The translations under genes were made by a program, and so were the position numbers. This document shows, in pieces, positions 61,938-64,000 of a DNA stretch of 64,000 nucleotides. Source of the DNA: Streptomyces sp. NBC_01016 (GTDB lineage: Bacteria > Actinomycetota > Actinomycetes > Streptomycetales > Streptomycetaceae); the NCBI RefSeq assembly GCF_026341035.1, contig NZ_JAPEOQ010000001.1:5270001-5334000 (forward strand), read 5' to 3'. How positions within the stretch are numbered: the first letter of the stretch is position 1; every line of letters begins with the position of its first letter. The notes below the pieces were generated by a model. That model was not told the origin of the DNA, searched no databases, and worked only from the letters and a program-made list of their open reading frames with translations.

Positions 61938-61982
61938 TGCCTCCAGTGCCTCCAGTGCCTCCAGTGCCTCCAGTGCCTCCAG
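61938..61982. repeat. Five tandem 9-bp repeats (TGCCTCCAG)
   Basis: Five perfect copies of TGCCTCCAG lie 39 bases upstream of the amidohydrolase start. Read in that gene's frame they would encode a Val-Pro-Pro repeat, so the spacer could be coding only if a far upstream start is used, for which there is no ribosome site. Confidence 0.9.
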
Positions 61983-62020
61983 TAGCCGACGTCCTCGCAT
62001 GCGAAAGAGAGCCGCGCCTC

Positions 62021-63211
62021 ATGTTGATCACCGCCGCGCAAGTACTGGCCGGACCCGATCGTGACGCTGTCGCCGACGGCGCGGTGCTCGTACGCGAGGG
62101 CGTCATCGCCTGCGTCGGCCCGCGCGAGGAGGTCGAGCGCCAGGCGCGGCCCGACGATCCTCGGCTCGCCTTTCCTGCCGGGACCGTGCTCCCGGGCCTG
62201 ATCGATGCCCACGTGCACCTCTGTTTCGACGCGGGCCCCGACCCCGTCGCCACGCTCCAGGAGCAGGGCGACGAGGCGCTGTTCGCCGCCATGGCCGGTC
62301 GAGCGCAGCAGCTGCTGAACGTCGGCGTCACGACGGTCCGTGATCTCGGTGACCGGGGCGGCCTCGCGGTGCGTCTCGCCCGGGACATCAGGGAGGGCTC
62401 GGTCGTCGGCCCGCGTGTCGTCCCGGCGACGACGCCGGTCACTCCGCCCGGTGGCCATTGCTGGTTCCTCGGCGGTGAGGTCTCCGGCCCCGATGAAGTC
62501 CGGCGCCTGGTGCGGCGCAACGTGGAGGCGGGCGCCGAGGTCATCAAGGTCATGGAGACCGGCGGCGGGCTCACCAAGGGTGGGGCCAAGAGTTGGGAGA
62601 CCCAGCTCTCCGAGGAGGAGTTGGCGGCGCTCGTCGACGAGGCACACCGCGCCGGACTGCCGGTCGCCGCGCACGCGCACGGCGCGGACGGTATCGCCGC
62701 AGCGGCCGCGGCGGGGGTCGACAGCATCGAGCACTGCACGTGGATGACGGCCGACGGATTCGAGGTCCGCCAGGACGTGCTCGACCAGATCGTCCACCGG
62801 AACATCTACGTCTGCCCCACGATCAGCCCGAACTGGCGGATGCTGCCGAAGTTCTTCGGCGCCGAGCGTGCCGAGGCCATGTTCGACGCGGTGCGTCGGA
62901 TGGCCGAGGCCGGTGCGCGCCTGATCGCGGGCACCGACGCGGGCGTCCAGCGCGCCGGGTTCGACGGCCTGCCCGCCAGCCTCACGTTCTACGAGCACCT
63001 GGGCCTGCCCAACGACCGCATCCTCGCGATGGCCACGACGGAAGCCGCTCGCGCGCTGGGCCTGAACGAGACGACCGGCCAGCTCACTCCCGGCTACAGC
63101 GCGGACATCCTCGTGGTGGCGGGCGACCCGCTCGCAGAGCTTGGGGCGCTGCGGTCCGTGGAGACGGTGATCGCGGCGGGCCGACTGCACGGGCCGAGAG
63201 ACAACGCGTAG
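62021..63211 (+). CDS. Amidohydrolase (imidazolonepropionase/prolidase-like)
   Basis: This 396-residue metallohydrolase has the amidohydrolase barrel. Metal ligands are in GLIDAHVHLC (HxH, ~61), Lys in EVIKVMETGG (~170, probable carboxylated lysine), AHAHG (~213) and SIEHCTW (~233), with the catalytic Asp in GTDAGVQ (~305). The binuclear features match prolidase-like or Xaa-Arg dipeptidase-type amidohydrolases. ATG 62021 has only GAGAG upstream. It is separated from the FhuF-like gene by 200 bases with the 9-bp repeats and may have its own promoter. Confidence 0.83.
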   Translation: MLITAAQVLAGPDRDAVADGAVLVREGVIACVGPREEVERQARPDDPRLAFPAGTVLPGLIDAHVHLCFDAGPDPVATLQEQGDEALFAAMAGRAQQLLNVGVTTVRDLGDRGGLAVRLARDIREGSVVGPRVVPATTPVTPPGGHCWFLGGEVSGPDEVRRLVRRNVEAGAEVIKVMETGGGLTKGGAKSWETQLSEEELAALVDEAHRAGLPVAAHAHGADGIAAAAAAGVDSIEHCTWMTADGFEVRQDVLDQIVHRNIYVCPTISPNWRMLPKFFGAERAEAMFDAVRRMAEAGARLIAGTDAGVQRAGFDGLPASLTFYEHLGLPNDRILAMATTEAARALGLNETTGQLTPGYSADILVVAGDPLAELGALRSVETVIAAGRLHGPRDNA

Positions 63212-63229
63212 CGGGGGAGGCGGAGTTGT

Positions 63230-63427
63230 TCAGTCCCCGGGGCCCTCGCACGGGTCGTCGCCGGAGGCCAGTGGCCGGGTGTCAGCCGCCAGGCAGGAGG
63301 AATACACGCGCGTCGGCGTGGGCTGTGGCTCAGGTCCTGATGTGGCATTCATTGCGACGGCCAACCCGACGCCGGCGGCGACAAGCATGACCAGGACGGC
63401 GACCAGCATGACGAAGCGGATCGTCAT
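63230..63427 (-). CDS. Small membrane-anchored protein
   Basis: A 65-residue protein with one membrane segment (residues ~4-25) followed by an outer part GPEPQPTPTRVYSSC and a second Cys near the C-terminus. ATG 63427 overlaps the stop of the upstream gene (ATGA). The layout, membrane segment then a P-E-P-Q-P linker then a Cys, is shared with the 96-residue neighbour, so the two are probably tandem paralogues. Function unknown. Confidence 0.65.
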   Translation of the reverse strand: MTIRFVMLVAVLVMLVAAGVGLAVAMNATSGPEPQPTPTRVYSSCLAADTRPLASGDDPCEGPGD

Positions 63428-63714
63428 TCACCGCCGAAGTGGTCGCGGAGCGCCTCGTGGCAGTCGTCCTCGCCGGAGCTCCGGACGCGCGAGAACGCCA
63501 CCACCCCGTCCTTCCTGCCGTCCTCCTCGTTCTTGGCCAACTGCCTCTCGATGCCCGCGATCAGCTCGGCGCACCGGGCGCTGACGGGCTTCTCGGGTTG
63601 CGGGTCTGGCTCCGAGGAGGCGTTGATGCCGAAGGTGACGGCGAGGCCGGCCGCGCACAGCACCGCCCACGTGACAACCCACGCGCGGCGGCTCGTCGGT
63701 ATGAGTCTCGGCAC
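63424..63714 (-). CDS. Small membrane-anchored protein
   Basis: A 96-residue protein with a single membrane segment (residues ~10-30), a linker SSEPDPQPEKP and an outer domain with cysteines (SARCAELIAG and DDCHEALRDHF) that could form a disulfide. It starts at GTG 63714. It is co-transcribed with the smaller relative downstream. No family assignment. Confidence 0.68.
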   Translation of the reverse strand: MPRLIPTSRRAWVVTWAVLCAAGLAVTFGINASSEPDPQPEKPVSARCAELIAGIERQLAKNEEDGRKDGVVAFSRVRSSGEDDCHEALRDHFGGE

Positions 63715-63913
63715 CCCGGCATCCTACGAGCGTTTCGGCGGACTTTCACCGAATCGGATCTTCTCGTCGGCGCGCTCCGTGCGGCTGCGGTGTCCATTAC
63801 AGTTCCTCGTGGGCCGTGACTGGCGCTGAGGTGGAGTACCACCGGGGAGCGGTCCGACAAGATGTCGTTGCCGTGCGCCTGGGCGAGTGGTCAGCAACGC
63901 CTGGAGGGCAACG

Positions 63914-64000
63914 ATGTCCGAGACTCGCACGGCTCACCTCATGGACGGCTCCGGCCTCGCCAATCGGATCGTCGCGGAGACCGCCGCCAGGGCGGCGGAG
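63914..64000 (+). CDS. folD: Probable FolD N-terminus (3' partial)
   Basis: ATG 63914, after GGAGGG, opens a frame that continues past the window end. The 29 visible residues, starting MSETRTAHLMDGSGLANRIV, resemble the N-terminal helix of bifunctional methylenetetrahydrofolate dehydrogenase/cyclohydrolase (the D-G-x-x-L-A/S-x-x-I pattern). Too little is present for certainty. If right, it would provide one-carbon folate units near metE. Confidence 0.5.
   Translation, partial: MSETRTAHLMDGSGLANRIVAETAARAAE

Noticed and set aside
61938..61982. Tandem 9-bp units as a CRISPR array
   Set aside because: Units are contiguous without spacers and far too short for CRISPR repeats; no cas genes are present.

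Overview
The window is chromosomal DNA of a Streptomyces-type actinomycete. It is about 70% GC with strong third-position GC bias, frequent GTG and TTG starts, many 4-base ATGA/GTGA overlaps, and typical families (ANTAR, SpoIIE-type phosphatase, DUF397 with an XRE/DUF5753 regulator, SAV2177-type methyltransferase). No rRNA, tRNA, CRISPR array, phage or intact insertion sequence was seen. The left edge cuts a thioesterase gene and the right edge cuts a probable folD.

Bases 1-17,200 are dominated by acyl-CoA metabolism: acyl-CoA dehydrogenases, SDR, thiolase, enoyl-CoA hydratases, two AMP-forming CoA ligases, a mycothiol/NDMA-type alcohol dehydrogenase, an AraC regulator, and two aminoglycoside-phosphotransferase-fold kinases next to ligase or dehydrogenase genes. 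The last combination resembles 4-hydroxyacyl-CoA (levulinate-like) catabolism. Three promoters here share a short palindromic box. A GAF-ANTAR gene (4926) has a 26-bp perfect inverted repeat in its leader.

Bases 17,380-22,911 hold a SpoIIE-type phosphatase, a divergent CitG/MdcB-like gene, and a decaying locus: a broken PIG-L deacetylase, then an ATP-grasp gene fused to the C-terminal half of a family 2 glycosyltransferase. Bases 22,928-36,967 are mixed: cupin, stand-alone MurE-like ligase, DUF3592, a TPR protein with a GNAT-like tail, a TetR/beta-lactamase-fold operon with a clear operator, DUF899, a surface protein, and XRE/DUF397/anti-sigma-like genes. A ~0.9 kb stretch at 25,055-25,969 has no convincing gene.

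Bases 37,414-45,110 look like a complete C5-dicarboxylate (itaconate/mesaconate/methylsuccinate) pathway: acyl-CoA dehydrogenase, family III CoA-transferase, LysR regulator, alpha/beta hydrolase, MHS transporter, MaoC/FAS1-like hydratase and CitE-like lyase. The two operons on either side of the LysR gene carry matching 48-base promoter elements, which suggests one regulon.

Bases 45,112-52,070 carry a DUF6056 membrane protein, a GT2-GtrA fusion, DinB, M20 amidohydrolase, alpha/beta hydrolase and HAD genes. Bases 52,083-61,820 form a vitamin B12 island: btuFCD, metE, and a ferredoxin plus FhuF-like Fe-S protein pair, each unit behind its own cobalamin riboswitch, with Met/His-rich membrane proteins between them. 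An amidohydrolase, two related small membrane proteins and the start of a probable folD end the window.
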